This document shows positions 56,760 through 64,000 of a stretch of 64,000 bases of DNA, piece by piece. Position numbers and translations under genes: made by a program. Within the stretch, counting starts at the first letter, position 1; the number at the start of each line of letters is the position of its first letter. The notes below the pieces were generated by a model. That model was given only the letters and a program-made list of their open reading frames with translations, was not told the DNA's origin and did not search any database. This DNA comes from Barthelona sp. PCE (Eukaryota > Metamonada: BaSk clade): assembly GCA_040285745.1 (NCBI GenBank), contig JAUFOR010000006.1, forward strand, positions 1 to 64,000, read 5' to 3'.

Positions 56760-58814
56760 ATGCTACAGCATTTGAATATTTCACCTTTTCACATAATGAC
56801 TGATTTGTTCAATATTGAGCCTGACATCATAAATCACATTTTGTGTGTGACAGAAAAGATGTTTGCAACTTCACCGCAAGATATGTGCCTCATATGCATG
56901 AATGAATTCCTTCCTGGGCAAGAGATTTTTTTATTAACGGAACAGAATCTCACTATGAGGACACAATTTGCAAAGTTCTTTCTTCTCTATCCTTGTTCAC
57001 ATAGAATCCACAAAAATTGCTATGAATGTATGGTTGAGTATGATATGAATAGATGTCCTGGTTGTCGATCCAAAATCGATATTAGGGTTGGAAATTTAGG
57101 CGAAAATGAGCTTTATGACTTTTTGGAGCTTGATCATTTCAGCCTAAATTTATTCCAAGCATTTTCTTTTCCAAGTTGTGTATATATGTTAAACCGTCAT
57201 GCATTAGTGGACAAGTATAACTACGTTTTTTTCTTTTATGGCAAATGTACCCGGTTTAATACCCAAAGAATGATTTTATTGCTTGAATATTGTTGCTTTT
57301 TGTTTTTTTCATTATTTTACATTGATTTAGAGGTTCATGCACACATTTCATTCAGTAAGATCTTTACTTTCTTCTCTATGCTCGTAAAATCTTTGGCAGA
57401 AAACACAACAATAATAGATGAAGAAGAGTTTTTCAATGAGGTTTGGCCAGCTTCACCCTCAAAAGTTTTAGCATATATGATTTACTATTCCTCATCTACC
57501 AAAGATATTAAGCTTCTTGAAATTATGAGTCAATTTGTTCATGATGGAAATTCCCTTGCTATATTTGTTTATATGTCAAAGGTTGTTGCTTCAGTTAAGG
57601 ATGATCTTGCAAATACACTTTTGTATGACAGTATCAATTTATCTCTTAAGGATTTAGTAAGTTCAACAATCAATGATATGGTTTCTTTTCAACCTAAGAA
57701 TTTGGAATTTGAAGGTTTAACAATTGAGTTTTTAGAAATGCATGCCTTATCTCGATTTCGTCCTTGTCGTTTTTGTAACATGGTTCACATCAAGAAGGCA
57801 CTGTTTCATCCTGATAGAAATGAATGCGTTTGTGTTGTTTGTGAGAAGAAAGGTTTAACTATACCTAACTCAAAACGAATTGATAAAAAGTATAATTTCG
57901 ATCCTGCCAGCGCTCTTTATCCGCTTAAAATGGCCTTTCCATTCCCATATGGGTATTATGCTCTTACAGTCGTTGATGGTGAAGATTTCAAATTAAGCAC
58001 AGATGAAATGCTAACAGTTTTTTTCCGTTCAGTCCAAAATATTCCTGTAACTGAGGTTTTAGTCCATGTTATGAACCGATTTATTACCCCTTTTGCTTAT
58101 AAAATGTTAAACAAAGATAAGAGAAGAAGTGTGAATATTGAGTTGCAAAGACTTTTTGAGCCAATTTGTTACCAGATCGCAACAATGTTTGAACCACTCA
58201 ACATTCTCGTGTATGAACTTGATCCAGTTTTCATTACGTGTGCTCTCATGAAGAGAGAAAGCTCGGCTATTACATCTGGAATTCGTAGTAGAACAATGAA
58301 GGGAATTGCAATGCAGTTGAAATCAGGGAATAGGCACCTTGTAACACGTGCTGTAGGATGTTTGAACTCTTTGATACACCATAATATGGTTAATATGTCA
58401 CAAATATCATTTTCAGCCCAGGTTTCGGTTGAATTCGTGTTACAGAACTGGAATACTGTTAATGTTCAGTTTATGATTAGTATCATGAACAGTAGATCTA
58501 TAAGTAAGAAGCGTGAATTTGCCAATGAACTACCACGTGCTCTTTTCCAGTATGCATCGAGTTGTGATAAGGAGTTTTTGGCATTACTCGATTTCGGGCT
58601 GAAAAATTGCTCCAATAACATGACAGAGTACAGCAGTATTGTGCAAATAGCTTTTTACGCACAGGGTACGAGTCTTCCCCCGAGTGTTATTCACATTTTG
58701 CAAGAAAGGCACCCATTGTTGTGCATGGAGGTTAACATTCCTACAGGAGAACAGGTTAATATGGATGAATTCGAAGAGTATCTTAGTGATGACTGTATTA
58801 ATGATTATTTTTGA
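56760..58814 (+). CDS. RING-H2 finger protein, probable E3 ubiquitin ligase
   Basis: 684 residues. A RING-H2 finger lies near the N-terminus: Cys43, Cys46, Cys79, His81, His84, Cys87, Cys99, Cys102 (C3H2C3 order). RING-H2 domains recruit E2 enzymes, so an E3 ligase role is likely. A second Cys cluster at 336-361 (CRFC, then CVCVVC) may bind zinc. The rest, with a helical C-terminal half (about 470-640) that may be a repeat solenoid, is not recognised. A hydrophobic, aromatic stretch at 155-190 (YVFFFYGK, LLEYCCFLFFSLFYIDL) could be a membrane segment. A second Met at residue 13 (MTDLFNIEPD) is an alternative start. Confidence 0.85.
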   Translation: MLQHLNISPFHIMTDLFNIEPDIINHILCVTEKMFATSPQDMCLICMNEFLPGQEIFLLTEQNLTMRTQFAKFFLLYPCSHRIHKNCYECMVEYDMNRCPGCRSKIDIRVGNLGENELYDFLELDHFSLNLFQAFSFPSCVYMLNRHALVDKYNYVFFFYGKCTRFNTQRMILLLEYCCFLFFSLFYIDLEVHAHISFSKIFTFFSMLVKSLAENTTIIDEEEFFNEVWPASPSKVLAYMIYYSSSTKDIKLLEIMSQFVHDGNSLAIFVYMSKVVASVKDDLANTLLYDSINLSLKDLVSSTINDMVSFQPKNLEFEGLTIEFLEMHALSRFRPCRFCNMVHIKKALFHPDRNECVCVVCEKKGLTIPNSKRIDKKYNFDPASALYPLKMAFPFPYGYYALTVVDGEDFKLSTDEMLTVFFRSVQNIPVTEVLVHVMNRFITPFAYKMLNKDKRRSVNIELQRLFEPICYQIATMFEPLNILVYELDPVFITCALMKRESSAITSGIRSRTMKGIAMQLKSGNRHLVTRAVGCLNSLIHHNMVNMSQISFSAQVSVEFVLQNWNTVNVQFMISIMNSRSISKKREFANELPRALFQYASSCDKEFLALLDFGLKNCSNNMTEYSSIVQIAFYAQGTSLPPSVIHILQERHPLLCMEVNIPTGEQVNMDEFEEYLSDDCINDYF

Positions 58815-59133
58815 TATAAGCGTTTGAACAAATGAATTTATTTTGTGTATTGCAGTTTATTAGGATTATTCCACCTGAGAAAGAATGAATTGCCACAATT
58901 TATTCATATTTTTTGGAAAATAGTTTACAGGTAATAAAAGTGTCAGTTGATTGCCAGCTTGGATGTATCAGGCATTATTAGGCGAAAATGCAGTGAACAC
59001 CGAAATTCTATTCACAAAAGGCATGCGATTCTGAAAAAAAATTTGTTTTCGCACTTCTTACCTATTTGCGTTCATTTATCGTTTTCCAAGTTTTTAAACT
59101 TTTTGCGCTTACACACACAACCATAAATATTCA
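58815..59133. other. Intergenic DNA upstream of the ankyrin gene
   Basis: AT-rich, no ORF. The part just before the ATG (about 59060-59130) is pyrimidine-rich with TTTATCG and CACACACA, plausibly the promoter and 5' leader. Confidence 0.4.
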
Positions 59134-59943
59134 ATGACACAAGTTTATTCAGATCTTTTGGAAGCTTGTATGTCCAATAACATTTCTGATGTTAACGGCA
59201 TCCTGCACAGCTATCCCCACCTCATCAATCACACAGATATCTACCAAGTAACCCCATTACACTGTGCTGCCCAGAACGGACATCAGGATCTTGTTCGATT
59301 GTTGCTTTCGATGGGCGCAGACGTTAAGATTGTTAACAATTATAAGCGTACAGCGTTGCATCTTGCTTGCGAACATGATTGTATTGAAATTGCCAAGATT
59401 CTCATCGAGGCTGGATCAGATCCCTATGCTAAGGACTATGAGGGCCGTTCTGCCGAGAACATGATCAGTAGCGCACTCAGAAGACACCTTAGAACATACA
59501 TCATGCGTTTTCAACGTGAGGAGCATGAGGTGAATCCCAGCAGTATGTCCCCTGTGACCTCTGCACGTAAACCGTTGAAGGGACCCAAACACCTTGATGC
59601 TGACAACGCTGTTGACGACATGTGGTCAACCTCTTCACGTTCATCATACAGACCACCTCAGTTACAACCATCACGTACAAGAACTAAGCGTAGTCCATCA
59701 TTTATTCTTGAGTCCATGCGTTCTGGCCATGGCGAGGAGGTGAACGTTAACAACGCATCACCTCAAGAGCTTCAAGAGGAGTTGACAACCCTACGTGGTT
59801 GCATTAAGATGCTTTTTAATCAGTTAGATGGTGCTAACGAGCAAATCTCTGAGCTCACTCAACAGCTAGATGCAAACAGGCACCCTTCTCACCAACCAGT
59901 ACATAGATACTCTAATCAACAGTCGACAAATAGATTCTACTAA
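59134..59943 (+). CDS. Ankyrin-repeat protein with C-terminal coiled coil
   Basis: 269 residues. Three ankyrin repeats: about 3-35 (degenerate), 38-68 (TPLHCAAQNGHQDLVRLLLSMGAD) and 72-102 (TALHLACEHDCIEIAKILIEAGSD). A serine/proline-rich linker follows (about 135-190) with basic residues, then a predicted coiled coil at about 208-246 (PQELQEELTTL, NEQISELTQQL). Ankyrin repeats bind partner proteins and the coiled coil suggests oligomerisation; the cellular role is unknown. Codon use is less AT-rich than in the genes to its left. Single exon, ATG context TATTCAATGACA. Confidence 0.85.
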   Translation: MTQVYSDLLEACMSNNISDVNGILHSYPHLINHTDIYQVTPLHCAAQNGHQDLVRLLLSMGADVKIVNNYKRTALHLACEHDCIEIAKILIEAGSDPYAKDYEGRSAENMISSALRRHLRTYIMRFQREEHEVNPSSMSPVTSARKPLKGPKHLDADNAVDDMWSTSSRSSYRPPQLQPSRTRTKRSPSFILESMRSGHGEEVNVNNASPQELQEELTTLRGCIKMLFNQLDGANEQISELTQQLDANRHPSHQPVHRYSNQQSTNRFY

Positions 59944-59955
59944 TGTAAAATGCGT

Positions 59956-60291
59956 TTATTTTTTCTTTTCTTTTTTTTTTGCAAGCATCTTGACATCAGT
60001 TATCGTGAGTGTGGACACTTCGGCTATTTCCAGTCCTTCATGTTGGTTCATAGTGTGCGTTTCAATGTGGACATGTCCCCTGCCATTGGATTTGCACTTG
60101 ACAAAGTGTTTTGGAATAGCGCTTCTGGGAGAATTCCTTCCAAGTGGGATGATTATCTCTTTATCAATAGCAGGGCTGTGAAACATGTCGATAAGAGCAA
60201 TAATCATCATGATGTCGTCAAGATCTTGAACAAACGTCTGGAGCTTGCTAGGCATGGTGTTTCTAACCGTAGGAGTAAGTTTTCTAGGCAT
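59956..60291 (-). CDS. Small hypothetical protein with lysine-rich tail
   Basis: 111 residues from a good ATG (CAACAATGCCT context) beginning MPRKLTPTVRN. It contains an acidic/hydrophobic helix (FVQDLDDIMMIIALIDMF, about 20-37), then IIIPLGRNSPRSAIPKHFVKC, and ends in KKKEKKK. It is convergent with the ankyrin gene, with only 12 bp between stop codons. Overlapping plus-strand frames (59870-60181 and 59950-60405) look less like protein. Family not recognised. Confidence 0.5.
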   Translation of the reverse strand: MPRKLTPTVRNTMPSKLQTFVQDLDDIMMIIALIDMFHSPAIDKEIIIPLGRNSPRSAIPKHFVKCKSNGRGHVHIETHTMNQHEGLEIAEVSTLTITDVKMLAKKKEKKK

Positions 60292-60432
60292 TGTTGGTGT
60301 AAGGGGAAGAAAAATGTTGTTTGGTGGGTCTTTTTTTTTGAGCTTTTTATCACCTCTGAATTTGGAATTTATACAACGTGCACCCCAAGAATGAAAGTAT
60401 TTTGAGTAAAACTATAAAAACAAGGACTTTTA

Positions 60433-63021
60433 CTATTTTGCTGGAGTTAAGGGATTTAAATGAGTGTTAGCTAGTGTTTCTTCCAAATCTGACTCGAAAT
60501 CGCTGCTATCAACATTGTTATTATGCTGATCATAAAAGAAATAAACAATATCAGCATTTTCATTCAATTGCTGGAGTGAACCTGGAGATATGAAGGAAAG
60601 ATCCATCTTCTCTATCATCCTGATGTGTCTGATAATAGGGCGCATGTCCCAGAGTCCGGAATATGCAACAGCAGTTGAGTGAGAAAGCAATACCGAATAA
60701 AACTCAAAAACAGCAAGGATAAGTGAAGGTGCGGCGTTAGATAGATCAAAGATCTTACACAGCATTGATAACCTGTTGACAAAGTTGAGTTCTCTATCCA
60801 ATCGATAGAAACTAAGTCGCGCAAAGCTTGAACTCAAAAATCTAGATAGTGTGAGTAGAGAGACTGATAAGCTTGTATTAGAAAGATCTAAGTTATCAAA
60901 CATGCTATATACAAACTCGTCAAAGCTATGTGTGAAGACGGCGAAGACCAAATCAATAAAACTACCTTTTAAAAATTGCTTCTTTCGAGAAATATATTTT
61001 TTCTTTTCCAATGTTGAAGAAATTTGACTAAAAACTGGTGCAAAATCAAAAGAATAGACGAGACCCCATTGATCAATGAGAACAAGTACATTTTGAAATA
61101 TGGAGAAATCCCCACTGAATAGAATTTTAACGATTTTTTGGAATTGCTCTTGTGTAGGTATGTAAGAACGAAGATCCGATAATAGCTTTGTAATACACGT
61201 TATCGAATCAAACATATTGTCACTGTCAAGTATACATGAAACAAATGCTTCTTTTTGGTTGCTTTCAGCAAGATAGCATTGCACGAACCAGTCTTTGAAA
61301 TCCATATACTCCAGCATTTGGGCCAAGTACATGACCAGCTCGTTGGAGATATCACCACATATACAGTCAATAGGGTAGGTTCCTGAACCCACATTAGCAT
61401 TTATATGTCTGTACAGTGGGTTATTTTGGAAAAGAAAGAAAAATGGGTGCGTTGTCTCCAGAATATCCATTGCCATCTCAGCAGTTGTGCGTTGCCCAAT
61501 ACATGCGACAACAACATCCATGCAGCTCTTTAGGCCTGTGGTATCGACATGACCGTTTATCAAATCTGAAAACACTTCCTGCATTGAGAAAAGCACATAG
61601 TCAAATATACGCGTGGGATCGAGCCTCACGCCTTGCTGCACTGCACGCTTCACGTCAAGTAACATGCGACCTCTGTTGAGAAGATATACAGGTGACAGAT
61701 TGAGCTGTTGAAATCGATCACTTTCCATTGTGGTTATGAAAGTTTGGTAGCATATACAAGAAACAATGCTGTCGAGGTGGTTGCGGCGCGTCTCAGTGAC
61801 CGCAACAGTTTGCTCAGCATCTCTTTCATCGTCATCATCATCCACTGTTGACAGATGATGAGAACGATCAGGAACAAAACTAGCAAGTTGTGAAAAAGCC
61901 TCACTCTTCTGGATATCATCGCGAACTGAGACGAACCGATTGAGGAAGTCTATGCGCTCCAGCAATACACTGGCCTTCAGCAGATTCTCGTGCAATCCAT
62001 ACACAGATACGTATTCCCTCACGACATCAACCTCGTCAATCCACGTTGTTTCTTCATCCAGCGCAATACCCCTGTTTCCACGGTGTAGCTCTCTGATTAA
62101 CGATTCGTTTGAGCTGGAATTGTTAAGGAGCGACCCAATTTGCCGCCAGAAGCCTGCTTTAACGCGTGCCTCGACGCCACACTCGACTGTCCACGTATCA
62201 CAATCGATCAAAACATCAAAAAGATGCTTTTCTCTAAGCAAAACAATGGAGCTCGTTCCTGCTACATATGCAGAGTGGTTTTCAAAAGGAAACTCAAGAG
62301 TTACAAGCGGAAGCACCTCCTGGGTTACACGGAACGGGTATGTGAGGTAAGAAATTGCAATGGCAACCATGCTTGCTAGTGTCGGATTACTGGAATAGAT
62401 GAGAAAACGGTCTCCTCTCAGCAGCGCGCCAGCAAGATATGGTAAGTATTTGATGCATGGTTGCAGGACCAGCAGGGAAGTGCAGCACTGACGGTATCTA
62501 TAAGTTATTGGGACGTTTAGATTGAAACTGTGTTGCAAGATGTTCACTGTTAGACTATTAGAGCAGAAAGCGCGGTTAATCTGCTGGTATAGGATGCTGC
62601 AGATGGTAAGCTGTTGTGTTTCAAGATAGAAAAATAGTGCAGATTCCACTATTGGCTCCAACATCGAGTATAGAGGGAAGCTTGACAGTACAATGAATGC
62701 CGCTTGGCGTGCACCGCGCTTGTATTTAGGGTTTCTGAGACAACCATAGACACCAAGACCATAGAAATCAAAGTATCCAAATGATTGTGGAATGCGGAAG
62801 TGGACCGTTAGGGACTCATGCGCGTGTGCCCCATCGGGCAATGCAATACTTGCCATTAGCTCATTTATGCGTTTCTCGTCGGCACCGAGTTTAAGTGCTG
62901 GCCATTTGTGTATAATCGTGGGGCCGACGTCAAGGTCAAAAGACGCGACGGCGACCATCGGGAAAGGGACTGGATGTTTGATCCCGACGCTCATAAAGAG
63001 AAAAGGAAAAATATTAGACAT
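60433..63021 (-). CDS. DENN-domain protein of DENND6/AVL9 type
   Basis: 862 residues, one frame. The N-terminus has the layout of the DENN superfamily: MVAVASFDLDVGPTIIHKWP (22-41, the longin-like start seen as FDLE-G-x-x-E-x-x-YP in DENND6), FRIPQSFGYFDFYG (75-88), then NPKYKRGARQAAFIVLSSFP (97-116), matching the KRG-x-x-Q-x-x-x-x-VLSxLP pattern. About residues 185-290 (LLRGDRFLIYSSNPTLASMVAIA, LTYPFRV, LPLVTLEF) resemble the central DENN core. Family members act on Rab GTPases or in membrane traffic; that role is inferred. The C-terminal 550 residues are not recognised and end in an acidic tail (SSDFESDLEETL). Met10 or Met22 are alternative starts. Confidence 0.75.
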   Translation of the reverse strand: MSNIFPFLFMSVGIKHPVPFPMVAVASFDLDVGPTIIHKWPALKLGADEKRINELMASIALPDGAHAHESLTVHFRIPQSFGYFDFYGLGVYGCLRNPKYKRGARQAAFIVLSSFPLYSMLEPIVESALFFYLETQQLTICSILYQQINRAFCSNSLTVNILQHSFNLNVPITYRYRQCCTSLLVLQPCIKYLPYLAGALLRGDRFLIYSSNPTLASMVAIAISYLTYPFRVTQEVLPLVTLEFPFENHSAYVAGTSSIVLLREKHLFDVLIDCDTWTVECGVEARVKAGFWRQIGSLLNNSSSNESLIRELHRGNRGIALDEETTWIDEVDVVREYVSVYGLHENLLKASVLLERIDFLNRFVSVRDDIQKSEAFSQLASFVPDRSHHLSTVDDDDDERDAEQTVAVTETRRNHLDSIVSCICYQTFITTMESDRFQQLNLSPVYLLNRGRMLLDVKRAVQQGVRLDPTRIFDYVLFSMQEVFSDLINGHVDTTGLKSCMDVVVACIGQRTTAEMAMDILETTHPFFFLFQNNPLYRHINANVGSGTYPIDCICGDISNELVMYLAQMLEYMDFKDWFVQCYLAESNQKEAFVSCILDSDNMFDSITCITKLLSDLRSYIPTQEQFQKIVKILFSGDFSIFQNVLVLIDQWGLVYSFDFAPVFSQISSTLEKKKYISRKKQFLKGSFIDLVFAVFTHSFDEFVYSMFDNLDLSNTSLSVSLLTLSRFLSSSFARLSFYRLDRELNFVNRLSMLCKIFDLSNAAPSLILAVFEFYSVLLSHSTAVAYSGLWDMRPIIRHIRMIEKMDLSFISPGSLQQLNENADIVYFFYDQHNNNVDSSDFESDLEETLANTHLNPLTPAK

Positions 63022-63316
63022 GGAGCAAGCAGACTGTACACTAGGGGGGTGGAAAGGTTAATGGCATGAGGAGACGGATCCAAGCTATTAACGTTGTCAT
63101 TGTAAAAGCATAAAAAGAAAAAAAATTGGCAGTAGTTGTTGGTCTGCAGTTGTTCCGTTTTCTACTACCGCAATTTTCCAGTACAAATTTACAAACATAT
63201 CGCAATATTAGAGTGCTCAGAAATACATGTGAAAGCTTTCATGTACCTTGTGAACCAGATACCCTACAATAAATCCACAAAAATGTTTCTCCATCATAAA
63301 AATGAAAAAATTGAAA
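63022..63316. other. Intergenic DNA
   Basis: About 295 bp, AT-rich, between the DENN gene start and the stop of the transposase-like gene. No gene or repeat recognised. Confidence 0.4.
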
Positions 63317-63997
63317 TTAGATAGTCTTCACTATTTCTTTCAGTTCATCATACGTAATCCTTGGGGCTGCAGAAGCTTCATTTAATAAAAACCAATTAAA
63401 ACGTATACGAGTTGATAATTTGGTTTGATTCTTGGAATGCAGTCTTTTTAACATAGAAAATTCACGCTCAACTCCAGAATTGCTGGCAGATGCACTGCTG
63501 TGTTGTCTAATTATAGCTCGGAAACCGGGTAAACCCTTCACAGATTCGTGGGTGTGGCCATGAACAAGTGCTGCACGAACATCTCTTTCTCTAATACCTG
63601 TATCATTGAAATCGAACTCATCGGCCACCCTTTGAGCACTTAAAGGGGGCTCACGCACACTTTGGGCACTTGGAGATAGTTCACTCTCCATACGATTGGA
63701 AGAACGGCGACTAGGACTGAGAAAGCCTGTCGATAATGGTAATACAATTGTTTGGGGTTCCACTTCTGGTGTATAGCGCATTACGACCTTCTTTCGATCT
63801 TCATTGGATGGTGAAAAGTCTAAATAGTAATTGGTACAAAGAATCGAAATTATATACCCCACTAACCCTCTATACAACAAAGGATCATTAAAATCTTTTG
63901 CCATATTAACATAAACGTGATCACTAATAAGATGTAATGCGGGACATTCACTTCCACAGCGCTTGAACTTGGTGGGTAAAAATGAAAAAACCATCAT
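63317..63997 (-). CDS. C-terminal part of a probable hAT-like transposase, cut by the window edge
   Basis: 226 residues visible; the N-terminal part lies beyond the window, so the listed Met is not necessarily the start. Residues about 155-205 (LPGFRAIIRQHSS, SASNSGVEREFSMLKRL, RIRFNWFLLNE) match the hAT C-terminal dimerisation region, whose hallmark is S-N-x-x-VERxFS followed by a helix. The segment 90-150 is a serine/proline-rich linker unusual for the family. The catalytic residues of hAT enzymes would lie upstream and cannot be judged. No terminal inverted repeat is visible in the 295 bp downstream. Confidence 0.5.
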   Translation of the reverse strand: MMVFSFLPTKFKRCGSECPALHLISDHVYVNMAKDFNDPLLYRGLVGYIISILCTNYYLDFSPSNEDRKKVVMRYTPEVEPQTIVLPLSTGFLSPSRRSSNRMESELSPSAQSVREPPLSAQRVADEFDFNDTGIRERDVRAALVHGHTHESVKGLPGFRAIIRQHSSASASNSGVEREFSMLKRLHSKNQTKLSTRIRFNWFLLNEASAAPRITYDELKEIVKTI

Positions 63998-64000
63998 ACC

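Noticed and set aside
59870-60405. Plus-strand frames downstream of the ankyrin gene (103 and 151 residues)
   Set aside because: They overlap the ankyrin stop and the T-run and lack protein-like composition. The minus-strand frame 59956-60291 is the better candidate.
1-64000. CRISPR arrays, bacterial operons, phage genes
   Set aside because: The window is eukaryotic nuclear DNA. The only regular repetition is the rDNA array.

Overview
The window is nuclear DNA of a microbial eukaryote. Two thirds of it is a head-to-tail ribosomal DNA array (about 1-49214). It is followed by about 15 kb of AT-rich single-copy DNA with long open frames in which I see no introns, plus one tRNA gene. The SSU, 5.8S and LSU are plainly eukaryotic. 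From sequence memory alone I cannot place the lineage: the 5.8S and the LSU 5' end look generic for fungi, stramenopiles and other protists. A database search with the clean 18S copy at 46337-48126 would settle it.

Array layout. Every rRNA gene lies on the minus strand. Each repeat is about 7.6 kb. Read in the direction of transcription it holds 5S, a spacer of about 940 bp, 18S (about 1790 nt), ITS1 (about 138 nt), 5.8S (about 150 nt), ITS2 (about 123 nt), 28S (about 3.4 kb) and a second spacer of about 940 bp. There are six 18S, six 5.8S, six 5S and six 28S copies; the first 28S is cut by the window edge. Copies 3 to 6 are nearly identical. The two leftmost units carry many indels and scrambled blocks, some at universally conserved rRNA positions, so they are either decayed or badly assembled.

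A 6.4-kb tyrosine-recombinase retrotransposon (20271-26676, coding on the minus strand) sits in the 5S-28S spacer of one unit, about 100 bp upstream of a 5S gene. It has a gag-like ORF, a reverse transcriptase-RNase H-tyrosine recombinase reading frame broken twice at A-runs, and exact split direct repeats (A1, B1-A2, B2). No target duplication is visible. I see no methyltransferase domain, so it is closest to the Ngaro/PAT type of the DIRS order.

The array stops abruptly at 49214. About 900 bp further on lies a diverged copy of a structured spacer element; base changes between the copies preserve three hairpins, one with two compensatory pairs. The flank then holds a pair of unknown ORFs (one with a basic tail), a short tandem repeat, a tRNA-Thr(AGT), two small ORFs, a large protein of unknown family, a RING-H2 protein, an ankyrin/coiled-coil protein, a small lysine-tailed ORF, a DENN-domain protein of the DENND6/AVL9 type, and the C-terminal part of a probable hAT-like transposase that runs off the window. 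The flanking genes show no shared pathway.
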